This document shows, piece by piece, positions 38,120 to 50,600 of a stretch of 64,000 bases of DNA; position 1 is the first letter of the stretch, and every line of letters starts with the position of its first letter. The notes beneath the pieces were generated by a model that saw only the letters and a list, made by a program, of their open reading frames with translations, had not been told where the DNA came from and made no database searches. A program made the translations under genes and the position numbers. The DNA lies in the NCBI RefSeq assembly GCF_008831285.2, contig NC_045148.1:10235001-10299000 (forward strand), in the 5' to 3' direction. The DNA comes from Nymphaea colorata (Eukaryota > Streptophyta > Magnoliopsida > Nymphaeales > Nymphaeaceae).

Positions 38120-40411
38120 TCATGTCGCCTTCGATGAATCAACTAATTGTTCTATGATACTCCGACTGATTACGTGGAAGGACTCATTTTCTCCTAGAAT
38201 GGCGACTGTGCAAGAAGAGCTATCAAATTCTTTACCTTGCCATCGTAGAGTCTCCGTGATTGCCAAAAGCGCTCGCTGTATGAGCTCCTCGCGCGAACGA
38301 TCGTTGAATGTCTCAAACTCCCGCTCCAGGCAGACCTTTGCAGCTTGAGAGTGTGATCCAATGGCAAATGCTTGGCACTCGAAGTAATCACCACTAGGAC
38401 AGTTGTAGTACAGATGAACTCCAGATTCGTCCGTTCCAGCAACCAGACAACCAACACCATAAGGCCTTTTCAGGGAAGCCATTGTGCAGGCCTAAGAAAG
38501 GTAGCGTATCAATTGCCACCGAGCACAACAATAATGAAAACAGTTGGTTAGATACAAAGTTATAACTTTGGCGATCTGACCTGCACCTATGAACAAGAAT
38601 CCAGCAACCAACGGTCGCCTCTCTAGGATAGATAGAATTATGGCCAAGACGTTCACGTAATCCGTGGTCATAAGTATCCAAACGTGACAATGCTATGGTG
38701 AAGCCATCAAATGCACCTAACACTTGTGAAATGTTCAAATTTTACAAGTACCAATTATCTAGCTGTCCTACTATACGTATTCCTCTTGTCAAAGGAGAAA
38801 GGATGGTGTGTCCATGATATACAAGTATACAAAGAAAAAAAAAACATGAACAACAAACAACATCGAGAGCTTGGATTAACTTGGAAAAAAAGGGAATTGC
38901 AGGCCTTGTACTCCTAGGTCGCTTTCTACTTGAAAACATGACAAATTGAGTGACATATCCCCTCCACAAGTTCTTTTTCTGCCAAAACTATTCAAATGGG
39001 GGGAAAAATATCTTGAATTTTCAAAAATCGAACCGTGTTGCAACAATACTGCTGCAATCTAAGATATTACGGCTAATAATGGCCTGAAATCCAAGTTAGG
39101 GGGCCTTTATAGTTTATACATATAGAGTAGAATGATAAAAAATTGGTTATGAGTTGAACAGTTAATGCTTAAAAGGGCCGTAATCGGTATAATTATTTCA
39201 TACGATTGAAGACTATCGATCAAATGTTTGGCGCAATTAGAATATAAATAAACCCCTCCCCTCAAAAAAGAAAAGAAAAAGCACATGGACTCAAAGAAGG
39301 AAAACGCATGCATACGAAATTTATTATATTAAAAAGATTTGTTCAAGAGTTAAGAGAAAATTGTCCCAGATGGATAAGGAAACATGAAGATGATCAATTG
39401 GGTTTTTATGGGAGAGAAATCTCAGAACTTGTGGGTTCTTTACTGGCTCTTGAAATTTTGAAGGGCAATTTACATTGACACGTTGGGTTTAGGAGAGCGC
39501 CAGAACCAGCCCCAACCAAACGGCGCATCCTATTTGATATCCAAATTCCACACCAGAGAATGATATCAATCAGCCAGGACAGACTAGGAGTGTGAAACAC
39601 GAGAACGACTTAAGCGCAAACACGTAACGCAATATGTACAGGACAATGAGTATGAGTAGGTGTTGTATGCAGGCGTTGCAACAACACCTGGCTGATTAAC
39701 AGTAACCGAACATCACATTCTCTGGCTGCTTGCAAGTTACCAACCGCCATTCTTAAATCACAAGAAAACTAAGAAGCCGGCAAAATCCAATAGCTCTGCT
39801 CGATTCGCACACAGAAGCTTCTTCGGTAAATCAACCATGCTCCATAAGCAGGCAACCATCAGCCTTCTAATTCGTATCAACCACGGTTAGCAACCTATCA
39901 TCTTGAATATCCCAGGATATCTCATTTTCCTTTGTTCATAAATTGCAAGAAACTTATCGTATTTGAAAAAGAACATCAAATCCATGATGGAAACCAATCG
40001 ATCGAAAAATCAAGACTCGAGGAGAAAACGATAACAAGAAGATCGATCGAGTAGCCACACCTGAGCCTTATCAGCGAGCCGTGCGACCAATCGGCTGACG
40101 GGAATGGGGGACTCGTAGACGAATTTGTAGTTGATGCACTCGGATGCCAGGTACCGCCAAAGCACTCGGCCGTCGGCTGCCAGGCCGGCCATGGCGACGC
40201 CCGTACGGTCGTCGATCTTGAAGATCTTGCGCTGGTGAAAGGAGAGCCCAGAGATAGCCTTGTCGACGCAGGCGAGCACGACGTGGCTCCGGGACCTCAG
40301 ACCGACCGCCGCGCCCCCTTGCTTCACGGCATCCATGGCGTACTCTACCTGGAAAAGGCGCCCCATCGGGCTCCACGTCGTCACGTCTGTGTCGTACTGG
40401 TTCCTGAACAT
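38120..40411 (-). CDS. PAF1: 20S proteasome alpha-1 subunit, diverged and lacking the acidic tail
   Basis: Two coding exons on the minus strand: 40411-40061 and 38491-38120, joined in phase 0, 240 residues. Alpha-1 is one of seven subunits of the outer rings of the 20S core. The start [20 protein letters not shown] and the alpha signature with [13 protein letters not shown] are unmistakable, as are [14 protein letters not shown] and the block [20 protein letters not shown]. Plant alpha-1 is usually about 270-280 residues with a Glu/Ala-rich C-terminal tail; here the frame stops at SSKAT just where that tail should begin. Several usually constant positions differ, for example the stretch before KRPYG reads ACTMASL where the family has VCTQRSW. 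This suggests a relaxed or specialised paralogue. The intron is 1.6 kb. A longer in-frame N-terminal extension is open but is probably 5' UTR. Confidence 0.9.
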
Positions 40412-42279
40412 CTTTCTCCCTGCTTTTTCCTCAAGGCTACCTTTTTCCGACGACGATCCCACCGGAAAACTAAGTTGCAGTAAATGGGCGGGAAAAATTC
40501 GTGATACCGAGTTGGCCCACGTGACCACCCATAGGTAGGCGTAGGCATCGGCCGTGCTTGATAAAACAAACGAAACTCAAGGTTAGTCCAACACTTCATA
40601 TTTGGGCTCGAGTTTTGATTAAATTATTTTATATATATATATATATAATAATAATATATAAATATTACAAAATATAATAAATATTATAATTATATATAAA
40701 ATATATATAAAAAAAACTGTTCTCAACCCACTCAAGCCGGCCAAAAAATCCGGCCAAAAAATATTTAGAGCTGATCTGGCCCCTTTTTTTCTAGACCCAG
40801 ACCCGAGTCGGGCATAATACCGGGTATTCGCGAGCGGCTCGATCTAATTCCCAAGCTTAAAGGGAGCATTTGAAATTGATTTGCAACTTTGAAATAAAAA
40901 CATGTATGAAAATTTTAGTTTTAATTTTATGATACAGTTCTATCAATTCAAATGACTCCTAAAAGCTTAACCTAACTTGCCAGCTTATTTAAGACGGGTC
41001 TCTAGTTGATCAGCGTTTGTTAATGCGCCTTATAAGTGATATAAGGTATCATATTTAAGCTGAAGGTTGTCACACAAGGGAAGATTTTTAGTGGATACCA
41101 GATTTCGTGGGATCATGATTTTTAACACGTTTTTGAAACATGATTTGTGTGTTTATCTAACAAAAAAATGATCATTTTTTGTCAAAATATTAAGAGAGGG
41201 AGGTCAGGTTATTTTTTAGAACATGGTTTTGTCGGAATTGGGTTTCCACAAATCCAATTTCATAATGCTGTTTTCAAGGCAAAACTATGTTGTGCCTCGT
41301 TCGTGAACAAACGAAAAACCATATTTTTTTTATATTTACTACAAAATATATATTTTTATGAATTTTTTTTTTCTAAATACGTGTTTCAAAAACATTTTAC
41401 TCGAAGCTTCAAGAGGCATAGCATAGCTGGTCGGGCTAGAGACCTGTATAAAGTAGGTTTCTAGTTCTATTTTTGTGAGCGTTATGTTCTTGTGTCTTAA
41501 GACGGTATGACGCAATATCTAAGTTGAAGAGTGTCCCGTTCTATCTTTGACATCGATGCAACTCAGGACTCCTGAGGTAGGGGGAATGGAGTGCCTTCGG
41601 CCTTTGCTTCGGGCGATGGGATTGACCCTCTCGCTCATCTAAAAAAACTTTCTACTCAAAAAATGGTGTGTTTATAGATGCTTAACGTTCGACAAAAATA
41701 TAGTGTTATTCAAACACGAAAGGAGGGAAGAGAGAAAAGGAAGATGATTTGGCAACTTTTCACTTATTTTGTTATTTTAATTGATTTTTTAAAATTTTAT
41801 TTTATGTTTTTCTTTTTTCTTTTGATAAAGATATTCGACAAAATTGGAACGATACAAACCCTTATGTAAGAATGACAAATTGTTACTTATTGATTTTTTG
41901 ACATATTTTAACGGAAAATTGGCTTCAAAAAATACATGTTTTTAACATTAGGTTGTATGCCTATAGCCAATGCTATTGAACCAATCTCTTTGCGCGGCTG
42001 CGCCTAGAACAATATCATTAAATAATTTTGATTCTTTGGACGATTCAAAAGCACCATACATTTTTTATTATTGTTAAATAATTTAGTTATTGTTACACAA
42101 TTTTTTAAAAGTAAATAATTTAATATTTCATCACATTATTTATGTTCTACCCCACCTTAGCCCAGCTTAGCTCGAGTTCACTACCTCTGGCTTTAGTCAA
42201 TTATTCCCTAGTTTTGTAAGGCTCAACGGACGGCCGAGCTCTAGCTGGCCCAACTCGGCTCGTGAAAAACCCTAGCAGT

Positions 42280-42469
42280 CAGGGGCGGAGGGAGGGGAGG
42301 GCTCGCCTAGGCCATGGCCCCATTTTGGCCAATGAAAAAAAAAATTACATTGAAAAAAGTAAAATTTTTTAGTTACCCAATATATTTTTTGGGATTTGAA
42401 TTCAATTTAGCCCTACCCGAATCTTGGACTGTCGGTCCACCCTTAAAGAAAATCTTGGTTCCGCCCCTG
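42280..42469. mobile_element. hAT-like MITE, 190 bp
   Basis: Perfect 10-bp terminal inverted repeats CAGGGGCGGA and TCCGCCCCTG bound a 190-bp stretch without coding capacity. The flanking 8-mers ctagcagt (42272-42279) and ctaccaat (42470-42477) match at six of eight positions, consistent with an aged 8-bp target-site duplication. CAGGGGCGGA-type ends and 8-bp duplications are typical of plant hAT-derived elements; family assignment is by these two features only. Confidence 0.65.
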
Positions 42470-44506
42470 CTACCAATAGCTTTTTCCCATCATTGTTTCA
42501 ATCATTGATTCAAGTAAAATTGAAGGCCAACTCAATTATTTCCACACTGAGTTTTACTTTTGATCTATAGTTAAACAAGAGTCCTGGAAAATTAGTATCA
42601 TTTGCAGACACCCCATGTTAGCTTTGCAGTTCAATTTTGTACTTTTCACACGCAGAAAAATGTGACTTCGAATCCAAATCAATCGTTTTAATGATCAGAA
42701 TTATAAAAAAAGAATTACGAAAATACATTTTCTTAAAGAAATAAATACATATAAAAAAACTTTTAAACATGTAAAAACTTGAAAAAATATTTATTTACCA
42801 CATACTAAATTCGATCAATTCAGGATTTTTTCTGTAACACTGAATCTAAATCACCATGCTATTCGACCTCAGATCTTGCGTAAATCACTAGAAGACACTC
42901 GTACTAGTGAGGCAGGCAACCCTTTTATCATTTGTCAAATCACACTTCTGTAGATCTGCACATTCACCTTCATCGGTCTTATTTAACGGATTCTTGTCGG
43001 ATTCATTTTGGTTTTAACATCAAAATTACATTAAAAAAATTGGTTGTATTTGGTGATAAACTAATTATGCAATATGGTTTCTAATCGTGAGTTGAATCTT
43101 TGATGCTCACAATGCATGTCAACATTTTGTGCATAGATCATGGGATTTCAAATAAGCTGATTATAATAGAATTTGCAGCAAATCAATTTGATTTGATTAT
43201 TTATGTACATTCAAATTTGAATATGATCGGATGTTATTTATTACTTTTTTTTTCATATCCGATTTTTTTTTATCGGATCGGCAGGATATGCGATTCAAAA
43301 CAGATACATTGACATCCCTAAGTACCACCTTCGCCATCCTTCAACTTGTGCAGTGCAAAGAGTTGACACTATACGTATTCAGTATTCGAAACAAAAACTG
43401 GTCACCTATTAACTCATTCTACTCAGTTGCGCTAACCTCCTTGGAGATCTCTTTTCCGTTTTTGGTTGATGACATAAAAATTAGAGCCAGCCATCGTTTT
43501 ATTTGTTTCTTTCATAAATTAAATTCAATGGCTTCTTTGATTTTTTTTTATTACATTCCAATAATAGATGATAGGGTTAGAGTAAAGCCTTCTCACTGTC
43601 CCTTTCTTTGATACAACAACACATGTAACTCACAAGGAAATATGGAGAAAAAACTTTTGTTTGCATCCACCCGTGCATGGCATTGATAGAAAGTCTGTGG
43701 TTGAGGAGTCAAATGGGACCCTTACGTGTTTGTACTTATTTTCAAGCCGTCACTCTACATAGATTCTCTTTTTCATTAGCTATAAATATAATCTCTCTCT
43801 CTCTCATACACACAAACAAACATTAGTAAATGAGATATTTTGTTCCATTAATGAAGAGTATAATACAAAATAAGGAAGAGCTCTTGGTTCAACCACCGAT
43901 TCTGATCACTTGCGTCAAGAACAAACAATCAAATCAAAAAAGGATAATTGGTCCATTAGTCAACCAAACAAACACATCTTTGTTGAGTCCCCACAATCTT
44001 TGAAGGCAAGCAATTCTTCTAATTATCATTTGTGTAATTGTTAACTTTAGTTTCTGAATGATTGTTTCATACAATAAGTTTGTGCTAGTGTTTTTTTTTA
44101 TGTACTAAACTATTGACATTTACAAGTAACTTATAAATTATGCATGATATGCACGTAAAGTCTATTGCAACAAAGTTAGTTTTAACTAAGATTTTCACTA
44201 CATAGTGTAAGCACTTTTGAAGCGCCATAGAATAACTCTATATAAATTAAATAGTTAGATCGCATACTTCGAGAGCGATACTTTTAATATTTGAGAATAT
44301 TTATTAAAGTGATAGGGAAAAATGAATGCAAACTATCTCATGTAAAAATCGACCGTTGCCTATGAGGCACCGACGTAAAGAAGAGTGGAAAAGGGTAAAA
44401 AGTCACAGTACAACTTGGGGTAGGTAAAACTTTGAAATATGTACAAAACGAGGGGGGCGGGGCAAAACGACACACGCCGGCCCTGCATCCGCTTCTTCAG
44501 CACCTG

Positions 44507-44507
<1 letters not shown>

Positions 44508-44546
<39 letters not shown>
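44508..44546. repeat. (CT)n run in the presumed 5' UTR of the auxilin-like gene
   Basis: A pure CT run of about 39 bp ends roughly 125 bp upstream of the auxilin-like ATG. Pyrimidine-rich CT/GA tracts near plant transcription starts are common and can affect expression. No TATA box could be fixed with confidence. Confidence 0.85.
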
Positions 44547-44548
<2 letters not shown>

Positions 44549-44670
44549 TGCAGAGAATTGCTCCTCAGTGAGCTACCCATCAGCAGAAGCAGCAAAAGGA
44601 GGTGGAGGAGAGTTGCTGTCTCCGTCCGCGGAGAGGGCCATTGTGGTCTGGTACTCTCAGTGGCAGGAAG

Positions 44671-47600
44671 ATGGCCAGCGGCAACGGCATATCTGACAGG
44701 AGTGCGCTGGTCTCTCCCCACGTCGAGGATGAGTACGGTGAGATCTTCAGGAGCTTTACCAGACGCATGAAGGTGCCCGCCGTGCCGTTCCTCGAGTTCT
44801 CGACCGACTTCGATGGTGGCATTGCTGAGATCTCCGGTGACTCGTACTCCGACATCTTCGGTGGTTTCGGCTGGGATCTCGCCGTGTCATTGGAGGAGTT
44901 GATCGGAGGATTGATGGCCGGAGTTGGAAGGAAGGACGCTGAGGAGAAAGCCAGGCAAGTGTGGGGGTTGCTTCCCTGATTTTCCTTTTGTTTTTGGTGG
45001 TTGTGTACTTTGGTCTTTCCTTTCCCAACTTGTACTCAGTTTTGGTATTTCTCCGTCTTTGGCATGGTCATAGTCTTATAGTTATCACTTCTTCTACTGC
45101 TGCAGCGACTGTTCTTTTGTGATTATCTTGATTGCTGCTGCCACTGGAGATTCGTGTTCATTCCTTGTTCAGACTTTGAGTTCTTCATTTTGGTATTTTA
45201 ACATTTTGGTTCTTGTTCCAAATACTTGTTCCCAAATTTACATCTGAGATACACAAATAGACACAGATCGTCTCCTTCTCTAAGGGCCCGTACGATTGCA
45301 GGATTCATAAAAAATCAGGGGCCCCACACCATTTTCTTGCATTACCAGTTACCACTCTTATTTAACGTTTCCGGAAGGCAGAAGTTTTAGTAGTAGTCCC
45401 ATTTTCTGCAAAAAAAAAAAAAAAAATTACCGTCCCCTGAGCTCGAAATTTGTCGTAACCATGTTTACGTTACTGAAATGGGTTGCGCTGGAACATCTTT
45501 TCTGGGTTCTTAACAAGCGTGGAAAAATTTTATCGAATTAAAAAAAGTAGGAGAAAACCATTTTTTTTCTTAAACATTTTTCCAACAGTCAAAAGAAACC
45601 TAAAGTCTGGTTAAAGCATAAATCAGTGGTCAAATTAGTGGGAACCTTATACCTTGAAGTTGTCTCAGGGATGGCGTACGGTTTTTTTATGCTTTTTGTT
45701 GTTCTTGACATACTAAACGACTTCGAGCAACGATAAACAGAAAGGGGCGATATATGTTGGTTTAGGGGATATTCAATGTCTTCGGTTTTGGATTGCATGA
45801 AATATAAATCTCAGGGTTGAGCAGAAAAACGATGGTGTAGAAGCTTTAAACCAGTGTCGTTTCGTTTTCACACATTTATTTCACAGAATGGTCGGAGTTG
45901 CTAGATATCATAATTCCAGAAAGCAGACAATTGCCCAGGAAACTAAGGATTGCGTGGATCAGGGTGTGGGCCCCATACCTTGGTCTAAGCCATCCACCTG
46001 GAGAATCTTATATGTTCTCAGATCCTTACTTTTGCAGGACTCATGGGGCTTTTGTCTTTCAGTATAGAACAGTCTGCAACATAAGCGATCCAGCGCTAAT
46101 TCCTCCGTCTCTGAGTCTCTCTCTCACATACACACGTGTAAGTGCATGTGCGTGCATGCGAGTGCATTATAGAAAGTGAAAACTTGGGTACTGTGCAGTG
46201 AATGCTGCACTTTAAAGCATGGATTTATGCCAGTTAATCTACATCTTGACTTCTTGACTTTGTTTGTAGTTATAAGTAGTTAAGTACCACCAGATTGCTT
46301 AAATGAAGCATAAGTGGCCTTCCATGTTGTTTACTGTATCTTCTTCAACTTGGCTAACGGAGAACTTGACAATACACTTTATCCTCTTCATTCTGTAAGC
46401 TCTATTTATTTATGATGTAAGCAAACTTCCTTTTTTCCCTGATATTTCTATCATAATGTCAAACGATCTAGATCTGGGTCCCCATAAATTTCACAACTTT
46501 AGGTTTTTAATTGATGGCATTTGGTCCTACATTCATGCTATTTGGGCTCTTTAGATGGTGAAATGTGATTCATGGGATTCATTGCATGTTCTTTTATTTT
46601 TAAGGATATATCGATGAAGATATTCAAAGTTTCAAACTTTTAATATTGAGCAGAGGCAATGGAGAAAAGAAGCCCTTAGAGAAGGTTCCCTCCAGACTTC
46701 ATAGTTTTTCTGCGGAACAGAAAATTTATAGTTCAGAAAATATTTCGATGGCATCCAATCCTGCCTCTGAACAGTTGCATGATGAAGAAAAGCCGTTTCC
46801 CAGGTCATACAAAATGACGGATCCTCCAGACAAAGAGAATTGCATGAATATAATACATGCTGCGGAGGTTGATTCTGTTTCTAGGTATATTTCTGCTGTA
46901 GATGGTAACTTTTGTTCTTTGGAGAATCACAACAGTGACATTCAAGATGCTGTTGCATATAGTACGTGTACTGTTTCTAATGTCTCTGAGGAGGTAAGTG
47001 AAATAAAACCTACAACAACAATCTTGTATGACTCTTCTAGCAGCAGTTATCTGCCACACATGCATGGGAATAATGGGAAGCAAGATTCCTCTAACACTGA
47101 CACTAAGTCTCATCATGTGGAATATGCTCCTTCTACTTGCATTAATTCACATTCCCATGCTGACTTTCCTGAACGTGGTATTGATGAGTCTGATTCAAGA
47201 GAAGTATTTTTAACTGTTGCTGAGATTAACCTTCAGACACAGCCCACTCAACTGCCACCACCTTCAAGACCACCTCCTAGATTAGATATTAAGCGAGATT
47301 CTAAGAAGGATTCCAGCACAAACAATTGGCGTGAGAATCATAACTTGGCAAACAGCAATACTGGATACCATAGGATGGCTGCCTCAGAAACTCATGTAAT
47401 TGAAGTTGCTCTAAAACCGAGCTTATTGCCATGCTTAGATGTTGAAATGGATGCAAATTCAGCTGCTTCTGCCTCCACGGCTGCACTGAAGGAAGTCATG
47501 GATGAAACAAGAACTAAAGCAAAAATTGCAAAGGAATCGAATGAAAGAAGAAGAGACATCCTAGACAACCAAAAATTTTTGGAAGCAAGCGAGGGAAAAA

Positions 47601-50600
47601 GAGGCATGGAACGAAAGAAGAGTGAAGCTGATCGAGGATTCTTCACTTTCACTCCAAAGATGGCTCCCAGGGAAACGAAACATGGTGGACAAGAAAATAG
47701 GCAAGCGAAGACAAACCCTCCTATGGAGGCTCTTGAGCTCCGTCAAGAGCACAAGAGTTTTTACCCTGGCCATGGAAATGAGGAGAAAAATTTTAAGGGA
47801 TCAAGTGCAGTAAAAGGATTTGATTGGCAGAAGATGATGATAACTCTAGATAATGGTGATCATGGAGAAGAGGACAAAGGAATGATGCCTCCAGAAGAAA
47901 ATTTCATACTCCAAGAGGGGGAAATGAGGTCTTACCTTGCTCATATCTACAGGGAGAAACTGCTTGGGGAAGGATCGAATGGAGTCAAAGGGTCCAGTAT
48001 GTGGGGAACAGAAAAAAGAGAACATAAGCTGGATGAAGCTCAGGGGTGGGATGTAAAGGAGAAAACACTGAATCCTGCTGCCGTAACATATGAAAGGAAA
48101 GAAGCTGGAAATAAACTGATGTCAGTTCCAAAGATCCAATGTGGGGAGGGAAATATTGGAAAAAGGAAAAAAGATGAACTGTGTAAAAAGGCAGGTCAGG
48201 AGATTCAGCAAGAGGGAGTAAAGGAGAAGAAAAAATCCCCAAAGCAATGGAAAACAAACAAAGAAGCACAAACAGTGGCAGCAGCATGGGGGACTAATGC
48301 ACAAGAGGAAAAGGAACATAGATTAGAAACTGTTCAAGAATTTGGAAAGCAGGAACAAGTGCAGAGCAGTAGGGAGAGGTTGACCAAGAATCCTGCTGAA
48401 CAAGAAGAAACAGTTAGGTTAAGAATGGATGAGAAGGCTTATTGGCATGAAAAAAGTGACAAGGTATTTGAAGTATTTCAGGATGTCAATGGAGCAACAA
48501 GCAAAACTCAGAATGCAGCTAAATTAATTTTCAAGCAGGAGACTGATGATAGGGAAAAGGGAGTGGCTCAGCGGCTCATGGATGAAAATTCAAGAACTAC
48601 AGAGCAGGTAAGATACTTCACTGAAACACCTGAAAGAGAACAAAACGAAAAAGTGCAGTTCGACAAAGAGAGTCTGGAAACGGAAGCACAAAAAGAAATG
48701 GATGAGTTGTGGAGGCTGGAAGAAGAAATGGAGAAGTTGTGGAGACTAGAGGAAGAATTGGAGGATGGAAGAGGCAAGGGTAGAGATAATGTAGAATTGG
48801 CAACTCAAAATGCTAATGATAAAGTCATTGTTGAAGTCTGCAGTACTGTTGAAATAGCAGCTGTAGATAGAGAAATCGCTGAAGTTCAAGAAACAGCAAA
48901 TGCAGAGACCTGCAAAAAATCAGAAGATGCTCAAGCTGAATTCTATGAAAAATTACAAGAAGAAAAAGCTTCTAGTGGGCCTGTGCTTATTACAGTACAA
49001 GCTACTCAAGACGGTGCAGCAGCAGAGAATTGGGAACAACCAGTTAGTGATATTATCAGGGAATCTACTGCTGAATCAACAGAGTTCATGCAACAGGCAG
49101 TTGCTGAGATGGTTGCCAGTTCAATAGGAGATAAGCAGGAAAAAGATGATGAACCTGACCTGTGTAATGGGACAAGCTTAAGCATGAACAGTGAATGGCG
49201 CAGCCCTATGTCTGTGAGTAACACCTGTACCCCCTAGTGCTCTTGTAAATTGTAATTGCTACTGCTGCTGCTTCTCTCTCTCTCTCTCTCTCTCTCTTTC
49301 TTCTTCTCTTTTCTGTTTGGAGATCCTACTGCTTTGATCTAATAAGGGCCCACAACTTGGCAGGATGTACAGAACTTCTCATACGGTGTTTCATTTGGTA
49401 TGTCCTTTTTGTTCTTCAAGTTCTTCTGTTCCATGTCACCCTGTTTATATACACAGTTTGATATTTATCTTTGGTGTCTAATGGCACCTCAAGAATTCTT
49501 TCACTTATGTTTCTCTGCATTTTTGAAATTATGTGCAATTTATTTGAAGCATACTAACTCATTGGAAAATACACAGAAGTGGCAACAGAGAAAAGACAAA
49601 AAGCAAGGTTAGAGAGGTGTAAGCGTACTGAAGACCGGATGGTATGTGCTACGTCCACTCTGAAATTAGTTTCTAGCTAGAACTTTGATATGCTGCGACC
49701 ATGATAACTGTCTATCACTCTGGTGATAAGAGTTCTGCTGTTTTCATTTCCTGAACATAGAGTCATTTCTCAACTTCATGGTGCCATGGCAAATATTGCA
49801 TTGCTCTCATATGTTGGAAGATGCTTAACACTTGTCCTATGCTAATTCTAGGCAAAAGCTCTTGCAGAAATGAAAGCACGGGATATTCTTGTGGAAAAGG
49901 AGCAGGCAGAACGAAATGTGAGAAATGTGATTACTGAAATATTACTTCAGTAGATACTGTAGTATTTTGTCCCTGTTTTGTAATTCGCTTTGTTTACAGA
50001 GATTAGCAGAAGTTCTTGATTGTGACATTAAAAGGTGGTCAAATGGAAAGGAAGGAAACTTGCGAGCATTGCTCTCGACGTTGCAATATGTATGAGCTAT
50101 TCCTATGTCATTTGCTAATTGTTGCTCCTCTAGTTAATCTTGTTTGTCTTATGTTTTTCTAACCTATTGATGTTTTGTCAAATGACCAGCTGGTTTTCTT
50201 AATGGTTTGGAGGCATCTTGTGCTTTAAAGATAGCTTTACTTTTTCATACCATGCATCTACATGCAAATATTGGACCTTATTTCTGTAAAGGACTACATT
50301 TTCAGTACAGAGGATCATCCAATCATTTTTCATGGTTGACTTTTCTTCTTGGCACCACACATGAATTAGAGAGTTGCATTAAATTGCTTAGGCATATATG
50401 CGTGCATGATTGATCTAAGAATTCTAGTTAGTTTCTTTTGTGCTGCAACATTTAGCAGTTTTGGAGCTTTGAGTATCTAGATTTCCTAAAGGATCACAAA
50501 AGCCAGTAGCTTCTACTACACTAAATTTTTTACAATAAAATATTTTTTTACAGTACAATTACGATTTATGTTAAGAATAATCTAGAACTTTAGTGGTAGT

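Larger units (their letters stand above)
40412..44670. other. Divergent intergenic region, alpha-1 to auxilin-like gene
   Basis: 4.3 kb of AT-rich sequence with no recognisable gene. It holds an AT-rich block near 40625-40715, a short TIR element at 42280-42469 and a long CT run at 44508-44546. GC-richer phrases near 40725-40850 and 42160-42270 rich in ctcggctcg and gccggcc look like remnants of dispersed repeats, but I cannot assign them. Confidence 0.55.

Noticed and set aside
38581-38716. Possible extra proteasome alpha-1 exon in the intron (frame with [18 protein letters not shown])
   Set aside because: It has plausible splice signals, but neither possible length (136 or 130 nt) is a multiple of three, and the family has no residues between ADKAQ and the (V/A)CT block.
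46805-49224. Several minus-strand frames antisense to the auxilin-like long exon
   Set aside because: Shadows of a purine-rich, Glu/Lys-rich coding exon; they are Ser/Leu-rich and have no motifs.
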